A program made the translations under genes and the position numbers. From the NCBI GenBank assembly GCA_946965045.2, contig OX337232.1:744001-808000 (forward strand): 64,000 bases of DNA, read 5' to 3'. The notes under the pieces are model-generated. The model had not been told where the DNA came from and made no database searches. It saw only the letters and a list, made by a program, of their open reading frames with translations. Of the stretch, positions 40,234-51,900 are shown piece after piece; position 1 is the stretch's first letter; the number at the start of each line of letters is the position of its first letter. This DNA comes from Epithemia pelagica. Taxonomy: Eukaryota > Bacillariophyta > Bacillariophyceae > Surirellales > Surirellaceae.

Positions 40234-42823
40234 GGCGCTCCTCGTGTATTTGTTTACCGAAACACCGCCCATTGTCATGCAAGTGACGCATCCGCAATTG
40301 TCCTACTTTTTACAAGGAGCCTCCACCTTGGATTGGGCCGCCTGTAGTTATTTGCATTGGAAGGGATGGGAATTTTCCCAACTTCGGTCCGTCCTGCAAG
40401 CCCTTCCCGCCACCCTGCAAGTCTCGTCCGAACTACTGGTAACTGGCGATACGGCCACGACGACGACCACGACCCGACCCAGGCAGAGTCGTCGTCGTCC
40501 ATCAACAACAACACCGACCACCCAGAATCGTGCCACCGAGTCCTTGGACGACGACGACGAGGGTACCATCACCACCAACGTGCAGTCCCCGTCCCGATCC
40601 TCCCAACACGGATCGTCGTCGTCGTCGTCGTCCTTCGTATCGCCCTCTTCTCGGTTGACCATGGAATGGTTGGATTATTGGCAAGTTCGCTTTCAAATGC
40701 GTCCCATGCACATTCAAGCCATGCTCAAAACACATGGCCGATTGTCGTCCTATTCCTTGTCGCACATTCAACGTCGGGTCGCCTGGTTGTCCCACCACTT
40801 GCACTTGGAGTGTGCCCAAGTCCGGTCGCTCGTGTTGCGAATGCCCAGTGTGGTGGGCATGTCCCAGGCGTCGCACGAGGCACATTTCAACTTTTGGACG
40901 ACCACCATTGGTCTCTCCCGGATGCAAGTGGCCACGGCGGTCTTGGACCATCCCTCCTTGTGGCACTACAGTGTCAAAGACAATTTGCAACCCAAGTACG
41001 ACTTTTTTACCACCTGCCTTCACATGACCTCCCAACAGATTCTATCCATGACCGTGTCCCATCCAACCATTTGGGGACGATCCTTGGAGGGACATATTCG
41101 ACCCATGACGGAAGGATTGGTTCGTATCATTGCCATGGAGGACAAGGACAAGAACAATCCGTTTGACGACAATGGTACCGTGCCAACGAATCCTACAACC
41201 ACAACGACCCATTCGAGTGAGGTCTGGCAACGAGTCGGACAGTGCATGATTGGCAAGGCCCCCGAGTTGCTCAAATTTCATTGGACACGAAATCTCCAAC
41301 CCAAAGCACACGTCTTGTGGCAGGAATGTGGTACTCGGGTCACACAACGAATCTTGTCGCAAACTCCTCGCGTCTTGTGTCAATCCATCCAGACGCTCCA
41401 ATGGAAATTGCAATTGATTCGACAGCAACATGACCATGGTGACTTGGAAACGTTGCTGGAGTCGACACCATCCGTGTTGCTCTTGTCCAAAAAGGCCTTA
41501 CCCAAACGATTGGAACGTCTCCAAGCGGGGCAAACGAGTCGTCGTGGACGAACGGCAAGAGCTTTCAGAACTTTGGAGGATGAGGCCATTCAAGAATTGG
41601 CGTCGTCCTTGACTCACTCCTTGCCATTCACCAAGACAACACGGGCACATGCCCCTTCAGTGCCACCATTGAACCACAAGAATAACAAGAGGAAGAAAAC
41701 GAAACAAAGGGAAAGCGTGACACAAAGTGCAACCTCCAATCCTGTCTCCATGACGCGCGTTCCTGCATGGGACGATCCAACGGCGCCTGTATCTCCCTCC
41801 TCTCAAATTGCCGCCTCACGTTCCTTGGCCCAAGACCTGGCCGCTCGCATGGTACTCTTGGACCAGGATGCAGCTTCTTCTTCTTCTTCTTCTATATCGG
41901 GTCGTGGTCGTTCTGCAAGTGGCTCGGGTATCCCCACGCAACGGAATCCGTCTCATCACCCTCCCGACCAGAACAACCTTCCGAATGCCACAGCAACCAC
42001 CACAGCAACTCTTTCTTCTTCCCTCACCATGTACGTGACGGCTCGTGCTTATCCATCCGAAGTTCAGGTCCGAGGTCGCCGTCGTTCGGGGGGCATGGCC
42101 TTTCATGTGCCCAAATTTACACGCGATACCTGGCGACGCCTGGTATCCGTCTTGTGGAAGGGTCAAAAAGTCCAAGTGTTGAAAAATGGTCAAACCTTGA
42201 TTTTGGGATACCCCTACCTTCGTCCCAGCCGACCGCGATGTTGTTTGTATGCCATTCGCGATGCTCTTCGGGCCGCGAAACGGTGGATGGAAGATGAACA
42301 ACAACAACAAGAACTCGTAAAAGAACAACAAGAAGACCTGTCGACTGCCAAACGGAATACGACAACAACCGTGGCAAGAGCGTTGCCGTCATCACCACAA
42401 CCAACGAGTACTACTACGGCTCATTCGTACCGAATTAATATTGTGACGGATTCCAATTCTTGTTTGGATTTGTTGGGGAATTCAACACAATTGTTAGAAT
42501 GGGGCAAGGCGGAAACCATGGCCGAATTTGAACAAGTCGTCTTGGGGAATCCATCATCTTCATCGTCGTCGTCGTTGTCGTCGTCCACGGCTCGTCGTCG
42601 TGTAGGATACGACAAATGGCTTGTGTGGGCCAATCGAGATATTTTGTATCCCTTGGCCCGTACCCATTATCAATTGGTCCATCCACCCAACAAACACAAA
42701 CACGAAAACGACGATTGTCGAACGAGCAAGGTCCAAGTGGTGTTTGGCAAACAAGATTCCCTCCACGATTTGGGACAAGCGGCCTTGATTGCCGCCCAAT
42801 TGACCTATGAAAGTGTCAAGTAG
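38837..42823 (+). CDS. mTERF-repeat protein with RNase H-like C-terminal domain
   Basis: Exons 38837-39688 and 39860-42823 (donor GTACGT, acceptor CTAG) join in frame to 1271 residues. The N-terminus has a signal-peptide core (Leu-Val-Val-Leu-Val-Val-Leu-Val-Ala), suggesting an organelle presequence. From about 500 to 830, helical repeats with Leu/Pro patterning (Leu-Arg-Met-Pro-Ser-Val-Val, Leu-Asp-His-Pro-Ser-Leu-Trp, Val-Ser-His-Pro-Thr-Ile-Trp, Leu-Ser-Gln-Thr-Pro-Arg-Val-Leu) are mTERF motifs, known for organelle nucleic-acid binding. After a disordered linker, residues 1006-1271 look RNase H-like: Val-Thr-Asp1148-Ser at a strand end and a last helix with His-Asp-Leu-Gly-Gln-Ala-Ala. The first Asp and helix Glu of active enzymes are not evident. 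Poly-Gln and Ser runs are present. Confidence 0.8.
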
Positions 42824-42836
42824 TGACACAAAAAAA

Positions 42837-42990
42837 ATGAAAATGAAAGAGGAAGGAAAGGAATCGGACCCAATCTCTCGTTCGCACACCCAAACGGGTT
42901 CGTTTGCTTGTGGAAGGATGGGGACACGCGGTTGTACCATCATTGGATGCTGTGAACTGGTGACATGTTGGTACTGGCAAGGGATCATTG
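42837..42990 (+). repeat. AKR-flanking segment, inverted relative to 33678-33832
   Basis: The plus-strand copy of the segment described at 33678-33832. It runs into the aldo-keto reductase remnant. It starts only 14 bases after the mTERF stop codon. Confidence 0.8.
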
Positions 42991-43366
42991 AGGAAATGTA
43001 TGAAATGGGCTGGTGTCGCGCCATTGGGGTATCCGATTTGGATGTCCGGCATTTGAAGCAATTGCAAGAGGATGGGGCCAAGATCATGCCCATGGTCAAT
43101 CAGATGGAAGCCATCGTAGAAGTTTAATCGGTTCTCCCATTCGAGAATATTGTTTGCAACACGTCTTACAAGCTTATTCCACCCTCCGAGGAACGGTCCA
43201 TCAGACCGGCAATACTACTACCATGACCAATTCTGCTTTACTGCTCACATCCAATACGCAACTCTGGGATGTTGAATTGACGGCCGACGAAGTCAACGCC
43301 TTGGATGCTCTCAACGATCCGGAAAATGGGGGATGGGGACTTCCGAATCCCAATCAATTTGATTAA
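42981..43366 (+). pseudogene. Aldo-keto reductase C-terminal remnant
   Basis: The sequence opens with Glu-Met-Gly-Trp-Cys-Arg-Ala-Ile-Gly-Val-Ser, the well-known AKR segment, followed by His-Leu-Lys-Gln-Leu and Val-Asn-Gln-Met-Glu. Near 43105-43125 the frame must shift by one base to continue into Arg-Glu-Tyr-Cys and Val-Leu-Gln-Ala-Tyr-Ser. The end Trp-Asp-Val-Glu-Leu-Thr-Ala-Asp-Glu-Val-Asn-Ala-Leu to the stop at 43366 is also AKR-like. The N-terminal half with the catalytic Tyr is absent. The possible splice acceptor before 42981 does not help because no upstream exon is found. A truncated, frameshifted relic. Confidence 0.82.
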
Positions 43367-43797
43367 GAACACACATGACTGAAACATGACAGCAGCGAGG
43401 ATGGAATGCAAGACAAGCTCCTTGCCCTTGTGTAATACGAAATGAGGCGAGACAAAAGCTCCCTGTCGTTTTGTAATACGACTCAGCGCACGCAGTACTA
43501 GTTTCAGGAAAGGACTACCTACTCGCATACGAATAAAGCGGTATTATTTCAGATTACAGAAATTTCACTACTTAAAAGTAGGAAAGGGACACGCTTTAAG
43601 AAACAATCTGGTAGTGGATCTTTCCCCTAGGTGAGGAGGTGTCGGTAGGGTAACATGAATGATCCGACGGAGCAGAAAGGGTAAACAAATCAAAGACGTT
43701 TCGGTCTTCTGCAGCATCTTCTGTCAATCATTACAACTCGGATGTGCGAAGAGGCTTGGGAGGAGAATCCGTGTCTGGATTGCGCACATATCCATTC
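43367..43797. other. Intergenic
   Basis: 431 bases between the aldo-keto reductase remnant and the RING-like gene. Nothing recognised. Confidence 0.45.
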
Positions 43798-44478
43798 TCA
43801 TGGTGCCCAAGGCCCAAGCGGGCAAATGTTGTTCTGGGTGGAATCGATGCATGGTCGACACAGCACGTGTCCACAGAAAGAGACAAACAGCTCACGTGGT
43901 GTGTCCTGACATATCGGACAAAATCGCAGTCGTAGGTCGCGCCGAATCAAATCAAGTTGACGCTGCTTGTGATCATCGGCAGCCTTCAATCGAGCAATTT
44001 GATGACGATTTTCAGAGTTTTGTACGACGAGATCTTGGATTTGTTCTTGCTGTCCAGAGTTTTGAACGACGAGATCTTGGATTTGTTCTTGCTGTCCAGA
44101 GTTTTGTACGACGAGATCTTGGATTTGTTCTTGCTGTCCAGAGTTTTGAACGACGAGGTCTTGGATTCTTTCCTCCTGTCCTTGGATCGTTTCCTCCTTA
44201 TTTTGGTCTCGAAAATGTAGGAGTTGGATTTGTTCTTGGAGTCGTTCTCCCTGTTCTTGGAGTTGAAAATTTAGCTGAGCAAACATTGACGTAATATCAA
44301 GGTTTTCGAAGCGGCCCTGAACCAAATGTCCATTCTCGTGCTGAATGGAAACAGGCCGTGCAGTGGGTTGGAAGCATTCAACTGGGATAGGTCTGAAAAC
44401 GGGATGAGCCATTTCAGTGGCCTCAATCACATTCACCGATGGATCGAAGGTTGATGTGTTGACAAGGCTATTAGACAT
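43798..44478 (-). CDS. Coiled-coil RING-like protein, last zinc ligand missing
   Basis: A 226-residue ORF. Residues 60-180 form a Gln/Glu-rich coiled coil containing four 14-residue repeats (Gln-Glu-Gln-Ile-Gln-Asp-Leu-Val-Val-Gln-Asn-Ser-Gly-Gln), encoded by 42-base units. The C-terminus is a C3HC4 RING: Cys-Pro-Ile-Cys, Phe-Cys-Gly-His-Val-Leu-Cys, Arg-Pro-Cys-Ile, then Cys-Pro-Leu-Gly where Cys-Pro-Leu-Cys or similar is expected. The protein ends six residues later. The last ligand may be lost by a frame change near 43810-43820, or a 3' exon may be missing. RING proteins act as E3 ubiquitin ligases; this copy may be impaired. Confidence 0.72.
   Translation of the reverse strand: MSNSLVNTSTFDPSVNVIEATEMAHPVFRPIPVECFQPTARPVSIQHENGHLVQGRFENLDITSMFAQLNFQLQEQGERLQEQIQLLHFRDQNKEETIQGQEERIQDLVVQNSGQQEQIQDLVVQNSGQQEQIQDLVVQNSGQQEQIQDLVVQNSENRHQIARLKAADDHKQRQLDLIRRDLRLRFCPICQDTPRELFVSFCGHVLCRPCIDSTQNNICPLGPWAP
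44014..44181 (-). repeat. 42-bp tandem repeat, four units, coding
   Basis: Units at 44014-44055, 44056-44097, 44098-44139 and 44140-44181 are nearly identical, the last one diverging at its end. The unit length keeps the frame. Confidence 0.9.
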
Positions 44479-45240
44479 GATGGACTTGTAGATAACGAGT
44501 TATACGTGTTTTCTTGTTTTTTATTTGTGGACCCGTTGGAGTTGGTTTCTGCTGCTGCACATTTTTTGTGGCGTTTCATTTTTGACCGATTGGTTTCTCA
44601 TGAAAACCCCATCATGGATCGTGGAACGAAGTCCGAAATCCGAAACAATTGTCAAGAATGGTTTCTCTTTTCTCAATGATGGATGTGGAAGCGGTCTCTC
44701 CGTAGTCCGTAGCAATCGGAGTACAACTATAGTTCAAGTTTTTGCTCTATTACCCCCTTACTAGCTACTCCTACTAGCTACTACTCTAGAGGATTAGCTA
44801 CCTCTCTAGGAGTAGATGTGTCCAGTATAGCGGCTAGCATCATTCCCCTACCGAACATGGCCATTCGGCCAACATAACTTTCATCAAGAATAATGATCAT
44901 TGTCAATCTTGGTACTTCACTACGGAGCTAACTACGTAGACTATTTCATGTCATTGCGGCCAAATTAATGGCAGTGATTTTACCGCGACTTGGCCAACAA
45001 AACCTACTCCTAGGACACTGTTCCAATTAGTCGATGGTTGCTTAAAAATCGTAAAACGACTAAGACTATCAAGTTACGACTATCAAGTACGAAAGCAATC
45101 GCCAACATGTCATTGTGGGGCCATTCCTTGCTGTCTTTGTCCAATCCTCAGTTCGACGGGCGAAGAGAAACTCAGAAAGATTTATATGTGAGATTTTGGC
45201 TCAACTTACGAGCACCCAAGTAGCAAAGGTTTTCCGTCGA
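44479..45240. other. Intergenic; right part belongs to inverted arm B
   Basis: 44930-45240 is homologous to 33132-33508 in inverse orientation. 44740-44830 is rich in repeated CTAGCTACT-type words. The rest is unremarkable. Confidence 0.55.
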
Positions 45241-48145
45241 TTATGCAGTGTCAAGAATTGATCGGGCCCAGTCCAAGAATACTGTATTGCGCTCCCTGGG
45301 CTTAAACTTCAAGTTCAAGGCTTTCTCGGTTTTCTCGCGACGATCTACAAAGCCCCTATCATGGGGTTTTCTCTCATAGAACCCTTGCCAAGGAATCGGC
45401 ACACCTGTGTTCAAAGCACAAATGGTAAACAACAAAGATGCGGTATCATGGTCCGGCTTGGGAGTCCAAGCCGTCGTGTTGCCCTTTTGGTACACTTCTC
45501 GATGGGCAAAGGCAAGGCTGCCTCGAAAACCCATGGCTTTTTTGCCAGCCCCATAAACCGAGCAACCCCAGTCAATGAGCACGAAATCTTCACTGCTTTG
45601 GTCAAAAATGATATTGCGAGCACAGACATCCAAATGGAAGACATTCCGTTCATGTGCAAAGTTCAACGCAGACTGGACATCTGTGTAGAGACCCTGAAGT
45701 GCTCCGTATGAAGCTTGCCATTCACGAGCGATCCTTTTGGTGAGAACTTGAAGGCAGGGACGTTGATCGTAGTTCCTCGAATCCTGTAGCAGATGCTTCC
45801 AAAGTCTTTAAGAACGGGAATCGACGGTGGGCGGGAGGCAGGGCTATCGTTTAGAGCCCTCAGAGCTCTCAGCTCCCTTTCAATGTGTTGAACCTCCCCA
45901 ACGACGGAAGATTTCACTACGAAGTTATCATGCTTGGTTCCTCCATTTTCCTCCACCTTTCCTTGGTACACAATCCCATGGGTTCCATATCCAATGACAT
46001 CATGAAGCTCTAGCCGTTTTGCCTGGGCAACTTGTGTAGATTGATTGTGCATATGGTAGCTGGCATTTGCTGACGAGTCTCCCGCAAAGAACTGCAACCC
46101 AAGAACTTTGTCGTCCGAGCAAACCAGTCTGAACAGCTCCTGCATCCCGACCGGTACAGACGTATTGTCGGCAGGAAACGGACAAGAAGCATTATCCGCT
46201 AGATAGGTTTGGTCGCATTCTTTTGGGACAAACTTGTTCATGGCAACCTCCGAAACCAAGGGGAGAATTCCAGATCGCTCGACATCCAGGGACACGTCGC
46301 CAGTTTCCATTCCTGACAAGGTCATTGTGATCACCTCCAAATAAACTGGTGTCATGGCCAGAGCAATGGACTTGAGATTACTACCCACTCCACCAAGATT
46401 GAAGGCAACCAGAGTCCTCTTTGCCAGATGACCAATGCATTGCTTCACGGCCTCCATACGCGTCTCTGCGGGGGTCTTGCGCCCGCAGGAAACGTTTTTG
46501 GCTTCCACAGGTATTGACATTTCATGAGCCAGCAGATAAGGAGTGAAGGCCATGAGCGGATTGACTTCATAATCCACGAATTGTTTGGTACCAGATCGAC
46601 CCCTTTTCGGAATCAAGCGCTGGTTGCGCACATCCGATCGAACCGCCGGCTCCAGTGCGTACATGGCACCTTCCGGAGACCCTGCCGCCACCGCTGCTGG
46701 TGCCACCGCGACATGTTGCTGGTTTCTGGCTTTTTCGTCTGCCGTTTTCTCTGCAGTGCCAAGGAGTGACAGGGTTCGAAGCAGACACGCGGGGATTGGC
46801 TGCACCGCTTTCTTCTCCCCTGTCGCGTAGGATGGAACCGTGCACTTGGTTCTCTTGCCTACCCGCTGCGTGTGCCATCCGAGAATGTGACGGACAGTCT
46901 TGCTGATTTGTGCGTCTGTTGGTTCCTCGTTGATAGTTGCCTGTTCCATGGTATCATTCCAAAACGAGGCAAACTGGAGCAAATTTGCCGGTGGGGGATC
47001 TAGTTTCGGAGGGGCTTGAAACGCGCCAAGATGTTTTTGTGCTACCTGCTGCGCAGGTCCAGGACTGTCCATGTAAACACCCCTCATCATGTCCTTATAA
47101 TGATCTTCAGGGCATTCCTCTTGCGATGCAATGACGGTTGATTGGATCTCTGTTTTGTTGGCATACGCAGCCATGGTCTTGAGGTCGTTGTACACTTGTG
47201 AGAATTTCTCCAAGGTAGCGTTTAGTGGGCGCACAATGCCACGATACAGAGCTCTATGCAGAGAATTAAAATCTTCGACATGCAGGTTATTGAAATCATC
47301 ACTTGACCAACCTTGCAATTTCTGGATATTCAAGTTGGGGAATCGAGCTTTGAGACATTGTAGATTATCACTCGAGAGGAACGTCTCCAGACTTTCGCTT
47401 TGTCCTTTTTCCAATTCATTTCCCTCAGCGGCAAATCCAACCTCGTCAAGGTAACGGTCGACTTGCGCAGAAATGGTTTCGAGTTCAGTCATGGTTCCCT
47501 TTGGGTTTTTGGCATGGAAGGTATGCCAGTGGCGAGTCACGGAATCCTCGTCGGCCGAGTCCGGCGAGGGAGTTTCTGGTTCGCCATGGCCGAGAGGATT
47601 GCGTTTGCGCTTCATGCTGTTACGACTCGTCATGGTGGCGGCTCTCGTGTCCCGTTCTTTCACAGCGTGTGTGGTGGAGACCACACCAAGACCAATGTGC
47701 CATGGACCTCCGCGCTTGAGCGTTCTCCTCAAAACCCGAGATGTTTTATGACGAACGGCGGACAGATGGACTGCTCCGATCTCCGATCGAGGAATCAAAC
47801 TGTGGGTTTCCAGATCGTGTTTCATTTCGGACAAAGTTTGGGAAAATCGGTCCACTTGAGCGCGCAGGAATCTCGGTCCTTGTTGTTCCCTTGGTTTCTT
47901 CTTTGTCATGGAAGGTATATGCCAGTAGTGGCGAGTCAAGTCGGAGCGAGTTTCTTCGTCTTGTTCGCGATCGTTGAGAGGATAGCGTTGGCGCTTCTTG
48001 TTGTTACGACCTGTCATGCTTATTGCTATCGTGTCGTTCTTCCCGAGTGCGTTGGAGGTGACCCGGCAAAGAAAGTAGTCACGAAAGGGAAAAAGGGAAC
48101 AGGAAATTTGTACAGAGGAAGCAGGTACTTCTCTGTTCCACAAGA
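44930..48145 (-). repeat. Inverted duplication, arm B
   Basis: Inverse-oriented counterpart of 30085-33508. About 11.4 kb separates the inner ends of the two arms. Confidence 0.85.
45241..47633 (-). pseudogene. Nuclease-like/kinase-like gene, copy B, one frameshift
   Basis: The frame is open from the ATG at 47633 (and upstream to 48359) to 45663. Relative to copy A a single A is missing at about 45700. The new frame ends soon, and the kinase catalytic half continues in an overlapping frame (45666-45241). Intact parts: N-terminal Met-Thr-Ser-Arg-Asn-Ser motif, helical region, nuclease-like Val-Glu-Ala-Lys, Gly-rich loop Gly-Tyr-Gly-Thr-His-Gly and Val-Val-Lys-Ser. After the shift: His-Leu-Asp-Val-Cys-Ala-Arg-Asn and Asp-Trp-Gly. 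The start at 47633 is preferred because the sequence further upstream repeats the same N-terminal motif. Except for the single lesion the gene looks functional, so a sequencing error is possible. Confidence 0.8.
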
Positions 48146-48910
48146 CGAGTGACTCGGTTTCTCCGAACAACAACCCAACATCCCATCCGCCATCCCTCCA
48201 CCTCCGACTCTGAAACCTTGAAGACATTATTTGACAATGACAAGGAGAGATGGCAATGGCATGGTATACCGTCGGTGACAGTGACTTTTGTTGTGTGCGC
48301 GCGCAGCGAGCTTCTGGAAGCGCACCTCCATTGGAAGTGGACGCATGCTCCTTTACCATAGTATTTGGAACGTGTACCGAGTGGCGGACGCTCCGCAGTT
48401 CGACTCTCTGTTATTCTATACTTTCGTTCTACACTACCTAGAAATAACACGGACTGCGGGAATCGATTGGACGAAGCGTTGAACGGATGGAACCGTTATT
48501 ATGTGGTGTCCGATCGTCCGTCGTGCGCACAAGAGCAACTCTCCACAGACAAACAGGAAATATGCGTCGAAGAAGAAAAACCTGGAAGAACATGATGAAG
48601 TAGATGAATCGGATGGTGGAAAGAGAGTGAAAAAGGCAACCCAAGAAAACCAACTTTGTCTCGGATTGATATTCCACTACTCTAGAGTGCAACAGCATCA
48701 GGGATCGTCGTTCCAGATCGAGACAAACAACAACGACCGCAAAACCGCAGTGCACACACACGCCACACGTATTCCGGGAGCAACAACAACACACACGACG
48801 AGAGACGTGTGTGTCGTCACCGACTACGGTCGTTCCTTGGAACATTATTGACTTGCAAGTGCGTGTTTTTCCTTCTGAAGAAAAAGCCACTATTCGTACT
48901 ACCTATAGAA
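47634..48910. other. Upstream flank of copy B and promoter of the giant gene
   Basis: 47634-48020 encodes a second, diverged copy of the N-terminal motif of the nuclease-kinase protein in frame with it (Arg-Asn-Asn-Lys-Lys-Arg-Gln-Arg ... Thr-Arg-His-Tyr-Trp-His). From about 48150 no homology or gene is seen until the ATG at 48911. Confidence 0.5.
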
Positions 48911-51900
48911 ATGTCGTCGTCGTTTTCCACTCCTCCCACAGCGACGGCCGCGACCGATTCCGGGACCTCCCAAGCACAACGACAACGACAACCACCCTAC
49001 GACGAGGATGATGCAGTGCCACGGGGCCTTCACAGCAATCCCACCACGTATTATTCGTCCAAACAGAGACCACCCGTGGCACCCCCACCCACGACGACAA
49101 CCAGCAATCGACTGTCGTCGTCCAGTAGTCTCTTTCAAAGCCAACCGGCCCCGTTTGCCGCAAGCCACCGTCCTGCTACCCACCACCACCATTCGGGCCA
49201 CAACAACAACCACAAGAATCACAACCACAACAAGAATCATCACAACAACAAGAAGAAGCAAGCCCGTCAGAATTGGATCAAGGCGGCGTCCAAAGTATGG
49301 AAGCAACAAAAGAATCGATTGGTGGAACATGCCCGAACCAGTTTGAGCAAGGATCAACAACCCCCTCCGCCCGACATTTTTGGAGAAGCCTTGGCCCGAC
49401 GACTCAACCACACGGCCGACTTTGGCCGTTCCACGAATACGAATACGACTCTCCGACGAACCACCACCGACACTACCAACGGCGCATCCGTGGTGTCGTT
49501 CGGACTGCCCTTGCTCAGTCGTCGAAATTGGGAGTGGGTGGGACGACAACTGCTTCCCCAATTCGACCCGTCCTCCTCGATCCAACCCGAGGACCAACCA
49601 GACCAGAAGGACGATCCACCACAGGACTCGAACCAAACCGCCACTCACAACGCTCGACCCCCACCGGGTCGTCGTCGTCGTAAAATCATGCCAGACAACC
49701 ACCACCACCACACTAATACGGCATCACCCTCATCCCTCGAGTGGATTGCCCAAGAGACCGTGTCGTGGCGACGGGTCGGAAGGGCCACCATGGTGGTTGG
49801 GGTATTGGGATTGCTGGTGATTCTCGTCATTGGTCATGGAGTCATTGTCTGGACCTTGCACGTCACATGGTACTGTGTCGTGACACTCTTTTTGGTGTTG
49901 GTCGATTGGGACGACCTGCGACCCTGGATGGCTGCCCTGGTCGGCAGGATCCAGGGGGGTGCATCGTCCTCGTCGTATCCGACGGGCACATGGTGGGGCA
50001 TTGTGCGAGGCATTGTCACACCGGGCCGCTTTGTGGGACGCGAATGGACCTCCCGTTCCTTTGTTGTGGCACCCTCGCGTCGCGTCACGCAAAATGTCTA
50101 TCCCATTCTCGTTTCCAATAACAGGAGGAGTTGGAAACCATCGAGTCAAACGTGCAGTCTCTGGGACCTCCCTCCGCCCGTCGGTCCTTCTGCCAACAAC
50201 AGCAAGAAGGAACGGACCGGCTCTTCCTCCTTTGTTCGACCGTCGGAATGGAGTGACGAAACGGCGACCCATGTCGCCGCCATTCACTATTGTTTTGTCA
50301 TGTTGCAAGAAGAAGAACGGGTGCGGGCCGCTCGCAAATTGCAAAAACAACAACAATCACGTTCCAACACTACCAATGCCAACCACAACACGACCAAGAG
50401 TCTCAACAAATCCCCCGGGTTGGTCCAAGAAGAAATTACCATTCCCCCCATGCGTCCCGTTCCGGCACCGACCAATCCTACGAGTAGTAGTGCCGGATCC
50501 TCTCAAGGACCACCACCACCTTTCACCCAACGACGACCACAAGGACGACAAGTGGGATCCAATTTGTTGCGATCTCCGATGGATCCACTCATGCCGCCAT
50601 CGGCGGCCCCTACGAATCCGAATCCCAGGAGCCTTCCCACACGGTCCGACGGCGCACCATCATCCGTGGAGGATCCAACGACTACTGCTACGACGACGAA
50701 TAACAACAACAACAAGGAAAACAATATTCTGTTGGGACCCATTTTGCAATCCTTGGACGATTACTTTTCCTCTCCCACGTCCCCATCCGACCAAACCAAA
50801 CTACCCGCAGCAGACGGACAACCACCACACGAAGAAGAAGAATCGGAAGAACTGATTGCCGAAGCAATTGAAATGAAGGTTCAAGAAGAAGAACCCAGTC
50901 CGCTTCGTCCCGAAGGGATTTTGGTCCGAAATCGATCGTCAGCTTCGGCCCAACACGATGTGTCCTTTTCCTTTAGTGTCATGGACGAAGACGACGATGG
51001 TCCACACTATCCACATTCTCGTCATCATCATCATCCTTCGGATAGTGGCTTGTTGGGATATAGTCATACGGCATCCTCCATTGGAACCGTGGGATCCACA
51101 CTGAGCGATGGAGGAGGCGATGCGTCGGCTTCCACGGGCACGGGGGATGGAGGTGGGGGTGGAATGACCACTGCCACAAGTCCCACGTTGTGGTATGCCA
51201 ACCATTCCTCCAATCATCATACTCGTTCCTATAGTCGAGGTAGTGGTGGTGCTGGTGCTGCGGAAGAGCATTCCGATGTGGACTTGCCGTGGTTGGATGT
51301 GGGTGCCAAAATTGGGATGCAATTTCTCAATTCGGCTCATGTTCATCGTGCCGTCGTGGCCAAGGAACGCTTTGGTGCATCGGAAGAAGCAGCCGTATCG
51401 ACACCCACGGCACCACGACAGTACGCGTCGTCCGTACCTCCCAATTTGACCCACCACCCATGCGATTCCTTGGTTCCCCACTCCGCAACCCACGGGGCCG
51501 TACGGTCTCACACCACCATCACCCATGCGGGCGATGCTATGCATCCCGCCCTGTCAGGCACAACCACCACCACGACCGCGACACTGACGACCCCCACCAC
51601 CACGGCACCCTCCTTTCCGCATAATGTCTTGCCCACCCTTCAAGTGGTGGGGGCTGGGTCGCAACAACCTCAACCATCTTCCACCAAACTCGCCAAGCCC
51701 ATTCATCCCTTTTGGACCTCCGCCACGGCAGCCGCCATTAAATATGAACCATCCAAGGATTTTGAAGATAACGACGACGATGACGAAGAACAAGTCGACG
51801 ACAAGAACAAGATGTTGGATACCGTCATGGAAAAGAGGGCACCCAAAGAAGGTTTTTACCGAGAAAAACGAGAGAAACAACGTACAGCATCAACGGATGA

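Noticed and set aside
44014-44181. Spaced repeat array
   Set aside because: 42-base units abut without spacers and lie in frame in a coding sequence.
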